From an uncultured Flavobacteriia bacterium (GTDB lineage Bacteria > Bacteroidota > Bacteroidia > Flavobacteriales_D > Crocinitomicaceae), in the NCBI GenBank assembly GCA_903928365.1, contig CAIYQV010000190.1, positions 1-42,949 on the forward strand: DNA of 42,949 nucleotides, in the 5' to 3' direction. The translations under genes were made by a program, and so were the position numbers. This document shows, piece by piece, positions 16,850-25,121 of this stretch; position 1 is the first letter of the stretch, and every line of letters starts with the position of its first letter. The notes under the pieces were generated by a model, which had not been told where the DNA came from, did no database searches, and saw nothing but the letters and a program-made list of their open reading frames with translations.

Positions 16850-17052
16850 GATATTTTGTATTTCGTTTTTTACTTGTGTTTTGTTTCTTGAGACAAAGGA
16901 ATGCAGGTTTAGCTGCAGATTTTTACATTTTTGAAATACAGACAATCAAATTCATGAGATACACCGAAAGAGAGCTACGTAGATTTACGTTCACTTACAC
17001 GTACTTGTATGTAACACGGTTTATTTGGGACGATTTTAGGCAGGAATGGAGT

Positions 17053-17089
17053 AAAAAAAAAGCGGGTGACTGCAATCATCCGCTTTTTT
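17053..17089. terminator. Bidirectional intrinsic terminator
   Basis: A 9-bp stem (17061-17069 with 17076-17084, one G-T wobble) with a 6-nt loop is flanked by nine A on the left (17053-17061) and six T on the right (17084-17089). It can therefore end transcripts in either direction. Leftward, it could end read-through from the kinase/regulator operon or a short transcript starting near 17125. No rightward gene is evident. Confidence 0.8.
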
Positions 17090-17148
17090 CATGGTAGTAG
17101 TAAGTTATTCAACGTAGTGCTAAAACTTGAAAACCTAAAAAAAACAGG

Positions 17149-17178
17149 TTACTTCTTAGAGGTAATAAATTACTTCTT
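17149..17178. promoter_or_regulatory. Candidate LytTR-type direct-repeat operator
   Basis: TTACTTCTT occurs at 17149-17157 and again at 17170-17178, an exact 9-bp direct repeat with a 12-bp spacer (period 21 bp). LytTR regulators such as AgrA and ComE are known to bind 9-bp direct repeats about 12 bp apart. The site is 223 bp downstream of the LytTR gene in this window. On the minus strand the repeat ends 11 nt before a TAGGTTTT -7-like box. The link is inference. Confidence 0.35.
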
Positions 17179-17400
17179 TGAAGGGGGAGAATAAGAACTG
17201 TTATACTCTTAAATCAAACTAGAAAATGAAAACTGCCTCTCCAAGCAGCAAATCTCCCCATATTTCAAAGCCCTAAGAAGATAACCTGATTTCTCTCCTT
17301 ATTTCTACAATGAAGATAGAAACGATTTTCAATTCGGGTGATTGAAATGAACATTCACAGCGTATGAATGAACAAAATACCTTTTTGAATTATTTTTTAA

Positions 17401-18144
17401 TCAAAGGTTTTCCAGAAACTGAAAAAAGAGGTCGCGTTTATTTGGACTTAAAGGAACTTCAGAACCATCTTTCATAACGACTGAACCACCATTCCCCTTA
17501 TCATATCGATCAACAAAATTCAGATTGATCAAATGAGATTGTTGTATGCGCAGAAAATGATGTGAAGCCAGTATCGTCTCGAAATCTTTCAATGTTTTCG
17601 AAACAAGAATTTTTTTTCCGCCAGTTAAATAGAACTGGGTATAGTTACGGTCTGCCTCGCAACGAATGATCTCATCAAGTTCCACCACATGCACACTTTC
17701 CTGGGTTTTCAAGACAAGTTTGCGTTTTTGATTGGGTTGGATATTATGCTGTAGTGCTTCAAACTGACTTTCTTCTTTTTTATGATCAACAGCATGAATG
17801 GCTCTTTCAAGCGAAGAACGAAGTTCCTCAGGGTCTATGGGTTTGAGTAGGTAATCCAGCGCACTGAATTTTATTGCTTTAATAGCAAATTCTTCATGCG
17901 CTGTGATGAAGATCACTTCAAAATCTTTGAAATCAACGTTTCTTAACACATCAAATCCGGTACCGTCTGGCATTTGCACATCGAGAAAGACGATATCCGG
18001 ATGAATCGAATTGATTTGTTCGATGCCCGAGCGAACATTCTCTCCCATTGGATAAGTAGCTATGTCAAGATCAAAAGACTCGATCATACGTGCGATCAGT
18101 TCCCTTGTTCTTTTCTCATCGTCAATGATAAGTGCTTTTTTCAT
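17401..18144 (-). CDS. LytTR-family response regulator
   Basis: The protein has 247 residues. The receiver domain (1-120) has the acidic pocket IIDDE, phospho-acceptor Asp55 in IVFLDVQMPDG, conserved Thr/Ser in VIFITAHEEFA and Lys in YLLKPIDPEEL. A LytTR DNA-binding domain (about 142-245) follows: IIRCEADRNYTQFYL, LKDFETIL, FLRIQQSHLINLNFVD, VPLSPNKRD. It is a transcription factor activated by phosphorylation. Its start overlaps the stop of the upstream kinase gene by 4 nt (18141-18144), so the two form a coupled kinase/regulator pair. Target genes are unknown. Confidence 0.95.
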   Translation of the reverse strand: MKKALIIDDEKRTRELIARMIESFDLDIATYPMGENVRSGIEQINSIHPDIVFLDVQMPDGTGFDVLRNVDFKDFEVIFITAHEEFAIKAIKFSALDYLLKPIDPEELRSSLERAIHAVDHKKEESQFEALQHNIQPNQKRKLVLKTQESVHVVELDEIIRCEADRNYTQFYLTGGKKILVSKTLKDFETILASHHFLRIQQSHLINLNFVDRYDKGNGGSVVMKDGSEVPLSPNKRDLFFQFLENL

Positions 18145-20372
18145 GGTTTAGAAGGAGCTAAATTATCCTCTTTGAAGGGTAACGAAATTAATACTTTTGT
18201 TCCTGTTTTCCTATCTGAATCAAGATCCTGAACGTCAAGGTAGCCTTCGGTGCCGTATTTATTGTTCAGGTTCTGAATGCGTTCTCGAGTAATTTCCATA
18301 GCCATGCTCTTGTGGTCCTTACTTTTCTTGTTCTGTTCTGCTCCCGAACGACCGATCCCGTTATCTTCGATCGTGACTTCGAGCAATTTGCCGTTTCGTT
18401 TAAATCGGATGTCTATATATCCATTTTCGATGGTGTGAAGTTGACCATGTTCTATGGCATTCTCAATAAATGGCTGGGTAATCATCGGCGGAATCGCGGC
18501 ATGTTCTGTGAGGATATCCTCTGCTACTTCAATTCGAAACACAAAGCGATCACCAAAACGTAATTTCTGAGTTTCAAGATATTTCTGAAGAATTTCCACT
18601 TCTGTTTCAATAGGAATGAACTCTTTGGGAGAATTCTCCAGAATCAACCGCATTAAACGGGAAAAGTTGACCAGGAATTTCGATGAATTCACGGTGTCGT
18701 TTTCATAGATATAGCTTTGAATTACGGACATAGCATTAAATACAAAATGCGGATTCATTTGTGCTCGCAAAAGTGTTTGTGACATCTCAGCTTCACGCTG
18801 CTGCTGCTTGATCTTTACCTGATTCGTTCGGTAGAAATAAATGATCCCAGCAAGGACCGAAACGACAAGTAATGCAATGATGATATATAATTGAAAATTA
18901 TTTCTCAACTGACTGTTTTCCAGTTTAGTTTCCGTCAGGATCTTGTTTTTCTGCTGTTGTTCAATGGAATCGGCTTGTGTTTGTATCAATCTGAAGCGCT
19001 GCTCTGAACGGTAATTCTCACTGAGATCTGCGATCTTTTTTGTCGCCATTACGAGAGAGTTACTATCCATGTAGTTCACATATTTCTTCAGGTAAATAAG
19101 GGATTTGGCAGCCTGATCGAGATCCTGATAAACTTCCGACATAACCCGATAACTTTCATAGATCTGATTCTGGTTGCCAGATTTTTTCCGGATTTCTACC
19201 GATCTTTCCAAGTAATGCAGGGCATTCAGAAATTTCTTTTGTTGAATAAAAACCGTTCCTACATTATGATAAACTTCTGCGATCTTTTCTTGATTTCCGG
19301 TGGATTCAAAAAATACAAGAGCCTTGTTAAGACTGATTGCTGCTTGAGCATAATCCTTTTTCTCGCGGTTGACCATTCCGAGTAAATTGTATGCCTCACC
19401 CAGTCCATTCGCATCACCTTGCTTATTTAAGATATGCATGGCTTGATTCACTTTTGTGATAGCCGCGCCGTACTCTTTTCGCTCATAACGTATGTAACCT
19501 ATACTTACAAGTGAGAGTCCCATTTGCCTGTAATCCGCTATTTGTCTGGAATAATTGAACGACCTTGTCAGATAGAATTCAGCATCATCCAGGTTGCGGA
19601 TTAAACGTTGTGACATCCCGATCTCCCGATAATACAGCGCGAGGTGATACAAGTCTCCTGTTTTTTCTGCCCAGTCCGCAGCCAGGATATTTTTTGCCAC
19701 GCTTAGTTCAATTTGTCCGAAGTGATAATAGATCGCGGACTGCGTATTCAGACATTCATCCAGCATTTTTTTACCGGAGGATCGTCGGCCGTACTTGAGT
19801 GCCATGTCCGAAAAATAAAGCGCAGAGTCTTTGTTGTTCTGAAGCATGTAATGCAATGCCATGAAATTGTAATTATCCGCAATGTCCGCATTAATGCGTT
19901 TTTTGAGCGCGATCGAACTGGCAGTTTCAAGATAGAACTTCGCTGCGCCGAATTCATGAGCAATACTGTGGTAATACCCTAAATGATGATAGAGGGTGTA
20001 GATGACGCGATCTGATTTTAACTTGTTGAGAAACGGCTGACATGCAAGAATGTCCTTGAAGTATTCTTCCTGGTTACCTTCTAAACGGTTTACCTCAGCA
20101 CTGAACATCAGGGCGCTGAATCGTATAGAATCTTCAAATTGCCGGCTTTTTGCGAGCAACACATGACTCATAGAATCTGCTCGGTGGATATGAATGGTTT
20201 TATAATATTCACCCAAAGACAACATTCTCAAATACTGCTTTTTAGGATTACGTTCCAGACGAATGGATTGGATCAGTTTTTTCTCATAGGCGGTCTGGGA
20301 ATTCCCTTGTAAACTAAACAACAAGAGAATGGCAAGAAACAGGCGGACACGTTTTAGGAGAAAACAGTTCAT
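18141..20372 (-). CDS. TPR-containing sensor histidine kinase, LytS/YehU-type
   Basis: The protein has 743 residues. A signal peptide (cleavage near LQGNSQ) leads into a periplasmic sensor built of about nine tetratricopeptide repeats (about 60-430), then a coiled coil (about 450-490) and a single membrane helix (about 494-515). The cytoplasmic LytS-type kinase domain has phospho-acceptor His542 in RAQMNPHFVFNAMSVIQSY and an HATPase domain with PPMITQPFIENAIEHG and VTIEDNGIGRSG. This architecture is common in Bacteroidota. The TPR region probably senses a protein or peptide partner in the periplasm. It is followed by its LytTR regulator with a 4-nt overlap. Its promoter region is shared with the divergent leuS. 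Confidence 0.93.
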   Translation of the reverse strand: MNCFLLKRVRLFLAILLLFSLQGNSQTAYEKKLIQSIRLERNPKKQYLRMLSLGEYYKTIHIHRADSMSHVLLAKSRQFEDSIRFSALMFSAEVNRLEGNQEEYFKDILACQPFLNKLKSDRVIYTLYHHLGYYHSIAHEFGAAKFYLETASSIALKKRINADIADNYNFMALHYMLQNNKDSALYFSDMALKYGRRSSGKKMLDECLNTQSAIYYHFGQIELSVAKNILAADWAEKTGDLYHLALYYREIGMSQRLIRNLDDAEFYLTRSFNYSRQIADYRQMGLSLVSIGYIRYERKEYGAAITKVNQAMHILNKQGDANGLGEAYNLLGMVNREKKDYAQAAISLNKALVFFESTGNQEKIAEVYHNVGTVFIQQKKFLNALHYLERSVEIRKKSGNQNQIYESYRVMSEVYQDLDQAAKSLIYLKKYVNYMDSNSLVMATKKIADLSENYRSEQRFRLIQTQADSIEQQQKNKILTETKLENSQLRNNFQLYIIIALLVVSVLAGIIYFYRTNQVKIKQQQREAEMSQTLLRAQMNPHFVFNAMSVIQSYIYENDTVNSSKFLVNFSRLMRLILENSPKEFIPIETEVEILQKYLETQKLRFGDRFVFRIEVAEDILTEHAAIPPMITQPFIENAIEHGQLHTIENGYIDIRFKRNGKLLEVTIEDNGIGRSGAEQNKKSKDHKSMAMEITRERIQNLNNKYGTEGYLDVQDLDSDRKTGTKVLISLPFKEDNLAPSKP

Positions 20373-20378
20373 TCTGTA

Positions 20379-20386
20379 CTAAAATA
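20379..20386 (-). promoter_or_regulatory. Possible -7 box of the kinase operon
   Basis: Minus-strand TATTTTAG is one mismatch from TAnnTTTG and lies 6 nt before the kinase ATG at 20372, which would give an almost leaderless transcript. No -33 TTG was found. Confidence 0.3.
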
Positions 20387-20430
20387 GCGTTTTACTCGCA
20401 CATGGCCTCTATTTGGCCTAAGCAAATCGT

Positions 20431-20438
20431 TATCTTTG
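20431..20438 (+). promoter_or_regulatory. leuS promoter -7 box
   Basis: A perfect TATCTTTG lies 23 nt before the leuS ATG at 20462. A TTG at 20413-20415 is 15 nt upstream, slightly closer than usual. The box lies inside the longer ORF that could start at 20402, which argues for the 20462 start. Confidence 0.65.
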
Positions 20439-20461
20439 CCATCGAATTTAAGGAACGTAAA

Positions 20462-23257
20462 ATGGAGTACGACTTTCGGGAGATCGAATCAAGATGGCAA
20501 AAGTTTTGGGCGGAAAACAGAACATTTAAAGTTGATAAAGAAACAGATCGCAAAAAATACTACGTTCTGGACATGTTTCCTTATCCGTCCGGAGCAGGAT
20601 TGCATGTCGGACATCCACTGGGATATATTGCTTCAGATATTTTTTCACGTTACAAAAGACTTCGTGGATATAATGTGTTGCATCCAATGGGATATGACTC
20701 TTTCGGACTTCCTGCTGAGCAGTATGCAATCCAGACTGGTCAACACCCCGCCCTCACTACGGAACAAAATATCGCTCGCTACCGCCAGCAAATGGATCAA
20801 CTTGGGTTCTGTTTCGACTGGAATCGTGAAGTGCGCACTTCGGAACCTGCCTATTACCGATGGACACAATGGATTTTCCTGGAATTATTTAATAGTTGGT
20901 ACAACCCAAGAACAAATAGAGCAGAATCAATTGACTCGCTTATTGAGATATTCTCCAATGAAGGATTGAATTTAAATGCATCTGACATTCTTACCGGAGA
21001 CATTGAAAAAGAATTAAAGACTTTTTCTGCGACAGAGTGGAATGCGTTTACTGAAGTTCAAAAGCGAGAGGTACTGATGTATTTCCGATTGGCTTACCTC
21101 GGCGAAGCATATGTCAACTGGTGTCCCGCCTTGGGAACAGTATTAGCGAATGATGAAGTGATCAATGGTGTTTCAGAAAGAGGTGGTCACCCGGTTGAGC
21201 GTAAACTGTTAAAGCAATGGAGCATGCGTATCACTGCGTATGCACAACGCCTGCTGGACGGACTTGACACATTAGACTGGACAGATAGCATCAAGGAATC
21301 GCAAAGGAACTGGATTGGTCGAAGCGAAGGCGCTTCGTTGCGTTTTCCGATTCAAGACCGGGAAGGATCCGTTGAAGTGTTTACAACACGTCCGGATACT
21401 ATTTTTGGAGTTGCATTTGTTACCCTTGCGCCAGAGCATGAATTAGTTAATTCATTAACTACTGATGAGCAACGTGCGGAGGTAGAAGCTTATGTGAATA
21501 CGGCTAAAAACCGAAGTGAACGTGAACGAATGGCGGATGTGAATACCATCAGTGGAGTATTTACAGGCTCTTACGTTTCGCATCCTTTCACGGGTCAACC
21601 TGTGCCGATCTGGGTGGGTGACTATGTCTTAGTGGGCTATGGAACGGGGGCAGTTATGGCTGTTCCTGCGCATGATGAAAGGGATTATAAGTTTGCGAAA
21701 CATTTTGGTCTTCCGATCAAACAAGTGATTGAACCCACAAGAGAATTTGATCTTCAAAAAGACGCCTGGACAGATAAAGAAGGTGTTTTGATCAATTCAG
21801 AAATATTGAATGGACTGGAGGTTAAAAAAGCGATTCCGAAAGCCATAGAAGCCATAGAAGAGCATGGCTTTGGCAAAAAACGCATCAATTATCGTTTGCG
21901 CGATGCGGTATTTGGTCGCCAGCGTTATTGGGGAGAACCTATTCCTATTTATTACAAAGAAGGAGTTCCATATGCGCTTTCAGCAGATGAGTTGCCATTG
22001 ACCTTGCCTGAAGTGGACAAATACCTACCTACGGAAGATGGTGAACCGCCATTGGCTCGTGCTTCGAATTGGAAATATCAGGGAGTCTATGATTACGAAC
22101 ACTCTACCATGCCTGGTTGGGCGGGGAGCTCCTGGTACTTTTTGCGTTACATGGACCCACAAAATACAGGAACCTTTGCCTCTAACGCAGACACAGCATA
22201 CTGGAACCAGGTGGATCTTTACATTGGTGGTGCAGAGCACGCTACAGGCCACTTACTTTATGCTCGTTTCTGGACCAAGGTGCTGTTCGATCTCGGACAC
22301 ATTCCTTTCCAGGAACCTTTCCAGAAAATGATCAATCAGGGTATGATCCTCGGTAAAAGTAGTTTTGTATATCGAATCAATGGCTCCAATTCTTTCGTGA
22401 CGTTCTCCAAGAAGGAAGAATATCAAACTACCCCTATTCATGCCGATATCTCCCTTGTCGATAATGGAAAACTAGATATTGATGGTTTCCGAAAGTGGCG
22501 TTCTGAATTTGCAGAATCCGAATTCATCTGTGAAGAAGACGGCTCTTACCTTTGCGGAACGGAAGTCGAAAAGATGTCCAAGAGCAAGTACAACGTACAA
22601 ACTCCAGACGAACTCGTAGAAAAATTTGGGGCGGATACACTTCGTATGTACGAGATGTTTCTTGGGCCTTTAGAGCAAAGCAAACCGTGGGATACTAAAG
22701 GGATCAATGGAGTGCATAATTTCCTTCGCAAACTATGGCGTTTGTTCCACGATCAGGAAGGACAAATAGTTGTTGAGAACGGTGAAGCTCCGAAAGAGGC
22801 ATTGAAAACCCTTCACAAAACCATCAAAAAGATGCAAGATGACCTGGAGCGTTTCTCATTCAATACCGGTGTCTCCAATTTTATGATCTGCGTAAATGAG
22901 CTTTCAGAACAGAAATGCCATAATCATCTTATTTTGAAGGAACTGGTCATCATGCTGAGCCCCTACGCACCGCACATCAGTGAAGAATTGTGGGTAAAAC
23001 TAGGATATGAATCCGGTACAGTTGGTAAGCAGCATTTCCCGGCATTCAACGAATCTTTTTTGGTGGAATCCAGTTTTGCCTATCCGGTTTCCTTTAATGG
23101 AAAAATGCGTTTTAAAGCGGAATTGTCTCTGGATTTGAATGCTGATGAGGTGCAGAAAGCAATCCTTTCGAGAGAAGATACACAGAAATGGCTCGAGGGC
23201 AATGCTCCAAAAAAAGTCATAGTAGTTCCTGGAAAGATTGTGAATATTGTGATGTAA
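20462..23257 (+). CDS. leuS: Leucyl-tRNA synthetase
   Basis: LeuRS charges tRNA-Leu with leucine and edits mischarged products. The 931-residue enzyme starts at MEYDFREIESRWQKFW, as in the family. The HIGH-type motif is GLHVGHPLGY. The editing domain contains VEVFTTRPDTIFGVAF and the GTGAVMAVPAHDERD block, and the KMSKS motif is VEKMSKSKYNVQ. The C-terminal anticodon-binding and Leu-specific domains are complete. Extra segments of about 45 residues after FNSWYNPRTNRAES and before the KMSKS loop (SSFVYRINGSNSF and following) are insertions I associate with Bacteroidota LeuRS and are not a sign of damage. It is monocistronic, divergent from the kinase operon. Confidence 0.97.
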   Translation: MEYDFREIESRWQKFWAENRTFKVDKETDRKKYYVLDMFPYPSGAGLHVGHPLGYIASDIFSRYKRLRGYNVLHPMGYDSFGLPAEQYAIQTGQHPALTTEQNIARYRQQMDQLGFCFDWNREVRTSEPAYYRWTQWIFLELFNSWYNPRTNRAESIDSLIEIFSNEGLNLNASDILTGDIEKELKTFSATEWNAFTEVQKREVLMYFRLAYLGEAYVNWCPALGTVLANDEVINGVSERGGHPVERKLLKQWSMRITAYAQRLLDGLDTLDWTDSIKESQRNWIGRSEGASLRFPIQDREGSVEVFTTRPDTIFGVAFVTLAPEHELVNSLTTDEQRAEVEAYVNTAKNRSERERMADVNTISGVFTGSYVSHPFTGQPVPIWVGDYVLVGYGTGAVMAVPAHDERDYKFAKHFGLPIKQVIEPTREFDLQKDAWTDKEGVLINSEILNGLEVKKAIPKAIEAIEEHGFGKKRINYRLRDAVFGRQRYWGEPIPIYYKEGVPYALSADELPLTLPEVDKYLPTEDGEPPLARASNWKYQGVYDYEHSTMPGWAGSSWYFLRYMDPQNTGTFASNADTAYWNQVDLYIGGAEHATGHLLYARFWTKVLFDLGHIPFQEPFQKMINQGMILGKSSFVYRINGSNSFVTFSKKEEYQTTPIHADISLVDNGKLDIDGFRKWRSEFAESEFICEEDGSYLCGTEVEKMSKSKYNVQTPDELVEKFGADTLRMYEMFLGPLEQSKPWDTKGINGVHNFLRKLWRLFHDQEGQIVVENGEAPKEALKTLHKTIKKMQDDLERFSFNTGVSNFMICVNELSEQKCHNHLILKELVIMLSPYAPHISEELWVKLGYESGTVGKQHFPAFNESFLVESSFAYPVSFNGKMRFKAELSLDLNADEVQKAILSREDTQKWLEGNAPKKVIVVPGKIVNIVM

Positions 23258-23281
23258 TTATCGTTGGGACTGTAGTTTATT

Positions 23282-23395
23282 TCTCGCGAGATCCCGACAC
23301 CTCATTTTGAATTACATCTGAAGGCTCGATCAAGTATGCTCGTTAGTGCATCTTGAATCTTTTGCTTCCAAAGAATGCGTTCACCAGTGACTGGT
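23282..23395. repeat. Two short perfect palindromes upstream of the DUF3108 gene
   Basis: TCTCGCGAGA (23282-23291) and ACCAGT-g-ACTGGT (23383-23395) lie in the 240-bp gap between leuS and the DUF3108 gene. Either may be an operator or chance; no promoter consensus is clear in this gap. Confidence 0.3.
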
Positions 23396-23497
23396 AAATG
23401 CTATTTGATTAATTCACTCGTTTTATCTAAATTTCATTTAAAATCTGAATTGGCACAGCCTTTGATTGTTGCCGGAACACACAAATTAAACCGTGTT

Positions 23498-24286
23498 ATG
23501 AAAAAGATCGCATTTTACTTAGGAGCACTAATGCTGGTGCTGACGATGTCTAGTAGTACAGAAGTAACCTATCCGACCGTTGTGAACAAAGCGTTTCAGG
23601 TGGGAGAAAAACTACGTTACCGCGTTACTTATGGATTTATGGATGCAGGAGAGGCTGTTCTCGAGCTAAAATCAACAACGAAAAAAGGAGCAAACAGAGA
23701 ATTGCTACACGCTGTTGGAACCGGACGCACTCTAGGAGGATTCAATGCTTTTTATAAGGTGACCGATACCTATGAAACCTATCTTGACAAAAAAGGGGTT
23801 TTTCCTTGGTTTTTTGTCCGTCGAGTGGATGAAGGAGGGTACAAGATCAATCAGGATTATGCATTCAAGCATGACAAATACAAAGTAGACAACGGTAAAG
23901 GAAAAGAATATAAGATTCCTATCGGGATACAAGATATGATCTCCTCTTTTTATTATGCACGAACCTTGAATTACAAAGACATTAAAGTTGGTAAGACGTT
24001 TGAATTCAAATGCTTTATGGATGATGCCATCTGGAATTTAAAGATCAAGTATGTGGGTGATGAAACGATCACTATTCGCAAGGGTAAATTCAAATGTCAT
24101 AAGTTCGTTCCTGTTGTACAGACAGGTCGTTACTTCAAGAGTGAGGAGGACGTTAATTTCTGGGTAACAAGTGATGACAATAAAATCCCGGTCCTTGTGA
24201 AAGCTAAAATTCCCGTGGGTGTGGTAAAAATGCACTTAGTGGAGTGGAGCGGTTTAAAAAATGAGCTGAAAAGCAAAGTGAAATAA
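23498..24286 (+). CDS. DUF3108 domain periplasmic protein
   Basis: The protein has 262 residues, with the start taken at MKKIAFYLGALMLVLTMSS, a clear signal peptide; an upstream ATG at 23375 would add 41 residues and bury it. The mature part follows the DUF3108 pattern: FQVGEKLRYRVTYGFMDAGEAVLEL near the N-terminus, ETYLDKKGVFPWFFVRRVDEGGYK, then IQDMISSFYYART and FWVTSDDNKIPVLVKAKIPVG at the end. The family is a beta-rich periplasmic fold of unknown function, sometimes discussed in envelope lipid or lipoprotein handling. It stands alone, followed by a terminator at 24290-24312. Confidence 0.85.
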   Translation: MKKIAFYLGALMLVLTMSSSTEVTYPTVVNKAFQVGEKLRYRVTYGFMDAGEAVLELKSTTKKGANRELLHAVGTGRTLGGFNAFYKVTDTYETYLDKKGVFPWFFVRRVDEGGYKINQDYAFKHDKYKVDNGKGKEYKIPIGIQDMISSFYYARTLNYKDIKVGKTFEFKCFMDDAIWNLKIKYVGDETITIRKGKFKCHKFVPVVQTGRYFKSEEDVNFWVTSDDNKIPVLVKAKIPVGVVKMHLVEWSGLKNELKSKVK

Positions 24287-24289
24287 AGG

Positions 24290-24312
24290 AAGCGCTTCGG
24301 CGCTTTTCTTTT
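24290..24312 (+). terminator. Intrinsic terminator after the DUF3108 gene
   Basis: AAGCGC-TTCG-GCGCTT, a perfect 6-bp stem capped by a UUCG tetraloop, is followed by a T-rich tail (TTCTTTT). It begins 4 nt past the stop at 24286. Confidence 0.85.
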
Positions 24313-24404
24313 GCAGAAAAGATTCGAAAGGTTATTAAAAAAGTGCTTTTGAAAAAAAAAATAATGCTGGAAAGTCAAAAGTGCGTTTAATTTAACAATT
24401 CCTT

Positions 24405-24412
24405 TAAATTTG
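24405..24412 (+). promoter_or_regulatory. Promoter -7 box for the small-protein pair
   Basis: A perfect TAAATTTG lies 15 nt before the ATG at 24428. A GTG at 24381-24383 sits in the -33 position (spacer 21). It argues against the earlier TTG start at 24410, which would overlap the box. Confidence 0.6.
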
Positions 24413-24427
24413 CTCCAAAATCAGTCA

Positions 24428-24712
24428 ATGGACAGCGAATTTGTGTTGGTTGAAAAAGAAGAGGTAGCACGGTTGAAATTTCCGAAAACGGATGTGTTGC
24501 GCTCTGAAAAAGACCGTAAAAGTTTGCAGGCTGAACTGGACAGAGCGATGGCTTTAGGAAATCTGGAACATCACAAAGTGAAGATCTACTTTGAGGATGA
24601 TAAAAAGAAAAGAGTTGTTCATACAACCATTTGGGCACTTACAGATAAGGCGATTGTTTTGAAACAGAGTGTCATTTTACCATTGAACAGAATCTATAAG
24701 TTGGAAATATAA
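24428..24712 (+). CDS. Conserved small cytoplasmic protein, function unknown
   Basis: This 94-residue protein has no signal peptide or membrane segment. The N-terminal half is a charged helix (FVLVEKEEVARLKFPKTD, then SLQAELDRAMALGNLEHH). The C-terminal half is beta-rich with the pattern KVKIYFEDDKKKRVV, TTIWALTDKAIVLKQSV, LPLNRIYKLEI. I recall similar unnamed proteins across Bacteroidota but cannot assign a function. The layout (VKIYFED..., TTIWA.T...I.LK, IP..RI) suggests a small nucleic-acid- or ligand-binding barrel; this is inference. It is followed 10 nt later by an acidic-tailed small protein, so the two are cotranscribed. Confidence 0.75.
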   Translation: MDSEFVLVEKEEVARLKFPKTDVLRSEKDRKSLQAELDRAMALGNLEHHKVKIYFEDDKKKRVVHTTIWALTDKAIVLKQSVILPLNRIYKLEI

Positions 24713-24722
24713 AATAAGTCAC

Positions 24723-25070
24723 ATGTCAAAGAGAAGAGCGATCATCAGTTATGACAAACTAACCATTGAGCAGAAAAAACAAATTTTACGCGATTTTCCA
24801 GATGGATATATCAACCATTTGACTTCCATAAAAACGCCTACGGGTGAAACACTGGATGCTTTGATCTGGGAAACGGATGAGGTGATTTATCTTGTAAAAA
24901 TCAATAAAGTTGCTCCGAAACCAGCGGCAGTCGATGATGAGGAGGAAGAGTTTGAAGATGATTTCGACAAGGTAGACGGTATGAAAGAAGACGAGATGGA
25001 TTCTGATGACGAAGAAGAAGATGAATACGACAAACCGGATGAAGATGCCGGAGAGGAAGACGAAGATTAA
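24723..25070 (+). CDS. Small protein with a long acidic tail
   Basis: The protein has 115 residues. Residues 1-60 form a compact domain (AIISYDKLTIEQKKQILRDF, PDGYINHLTSI, LDALIWETDEVIYLVKI). Residues 70-115 are a disordered tail of Asp and Glu with few interruptions. Close relatives in Flavobacteriia are sometimes labelled 'DNA primase', which I think is a mis-transfer, since no primase motif is present. The acidic tail could mimic nucleic acid or bind basic proteins such as ribosomal or nucleoid proteins (inference). It ends 11 nt before a shared bidirectional terminator. Confidence 0.75.
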   Translation: MSKRRAIISYDKLTIEQKKQILRDFPDGYINHLTSIKTPTGETLDALIWETDEVIYLVKINKVAPKPAAVDDEEEEFEDDFDKVDGMKEDEMDSDDEEEDEYDKPDEDAGEEDED

Positions 25071-25076
25071 TAGCAT

Positions 25077-25104
25077 AAAAAAGCCGCGATTAGCGGCTTT
25101 TTTT
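25077..25104. terminator. Bidirectional terminator between the acidic protein gene and lepA
   Basis: AAGCCGC-gatta-GCGGCTT, a perfect 7-bp stem with a 5-nt loop (25081-25099), has an A-run on the left and a T-run on the right. It ends both the rightward gene and the leftward lepA. Confidence 0.88.
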
Positions 25105-25121
25105 ATAGATGATTAAGAGGT

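Larger units (their letters stand above)
16850..17400. other. 551-bp non-coding region
   Basis: Between the start of the SprB-repeat gene and the stop of the response regulator I see no credible gene. It holds, from left to right: a TGCAG/CTGCA inverted repeat (16902-16917) in the probable promoter region of the leftward gene; a strong two-way terminator (17053-17089); a minus-strand TAGGTTTT -7-like box (17130-17137); a 9-N12-9 direct repeat (17149-17178); and a CATTCA/TGAATG inverted repeat (17352-17370) just past the response-regulator stop. A 47-codon ORF at 16954-17097 runs through the terminator and is probably not a gene. Confidence 0.6.

Noticed and set aside
16954..17097. 47-codon ORF (MRYTERELRRF...) between the SprB-repeat gene and the response regulator
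   Set aside because: It runs through a strong bidirectional terminator hairpin, has no recognisable start region and resembles no family; more likely non-coding.
20462..23257. Insertions in LeuRS taken as signs of fusion or damage
   Set aside because: The extra segments are in frame and, to my knowledge, typical of Bacteroidota LeuRS; all catalytic and editing motifs are intact.
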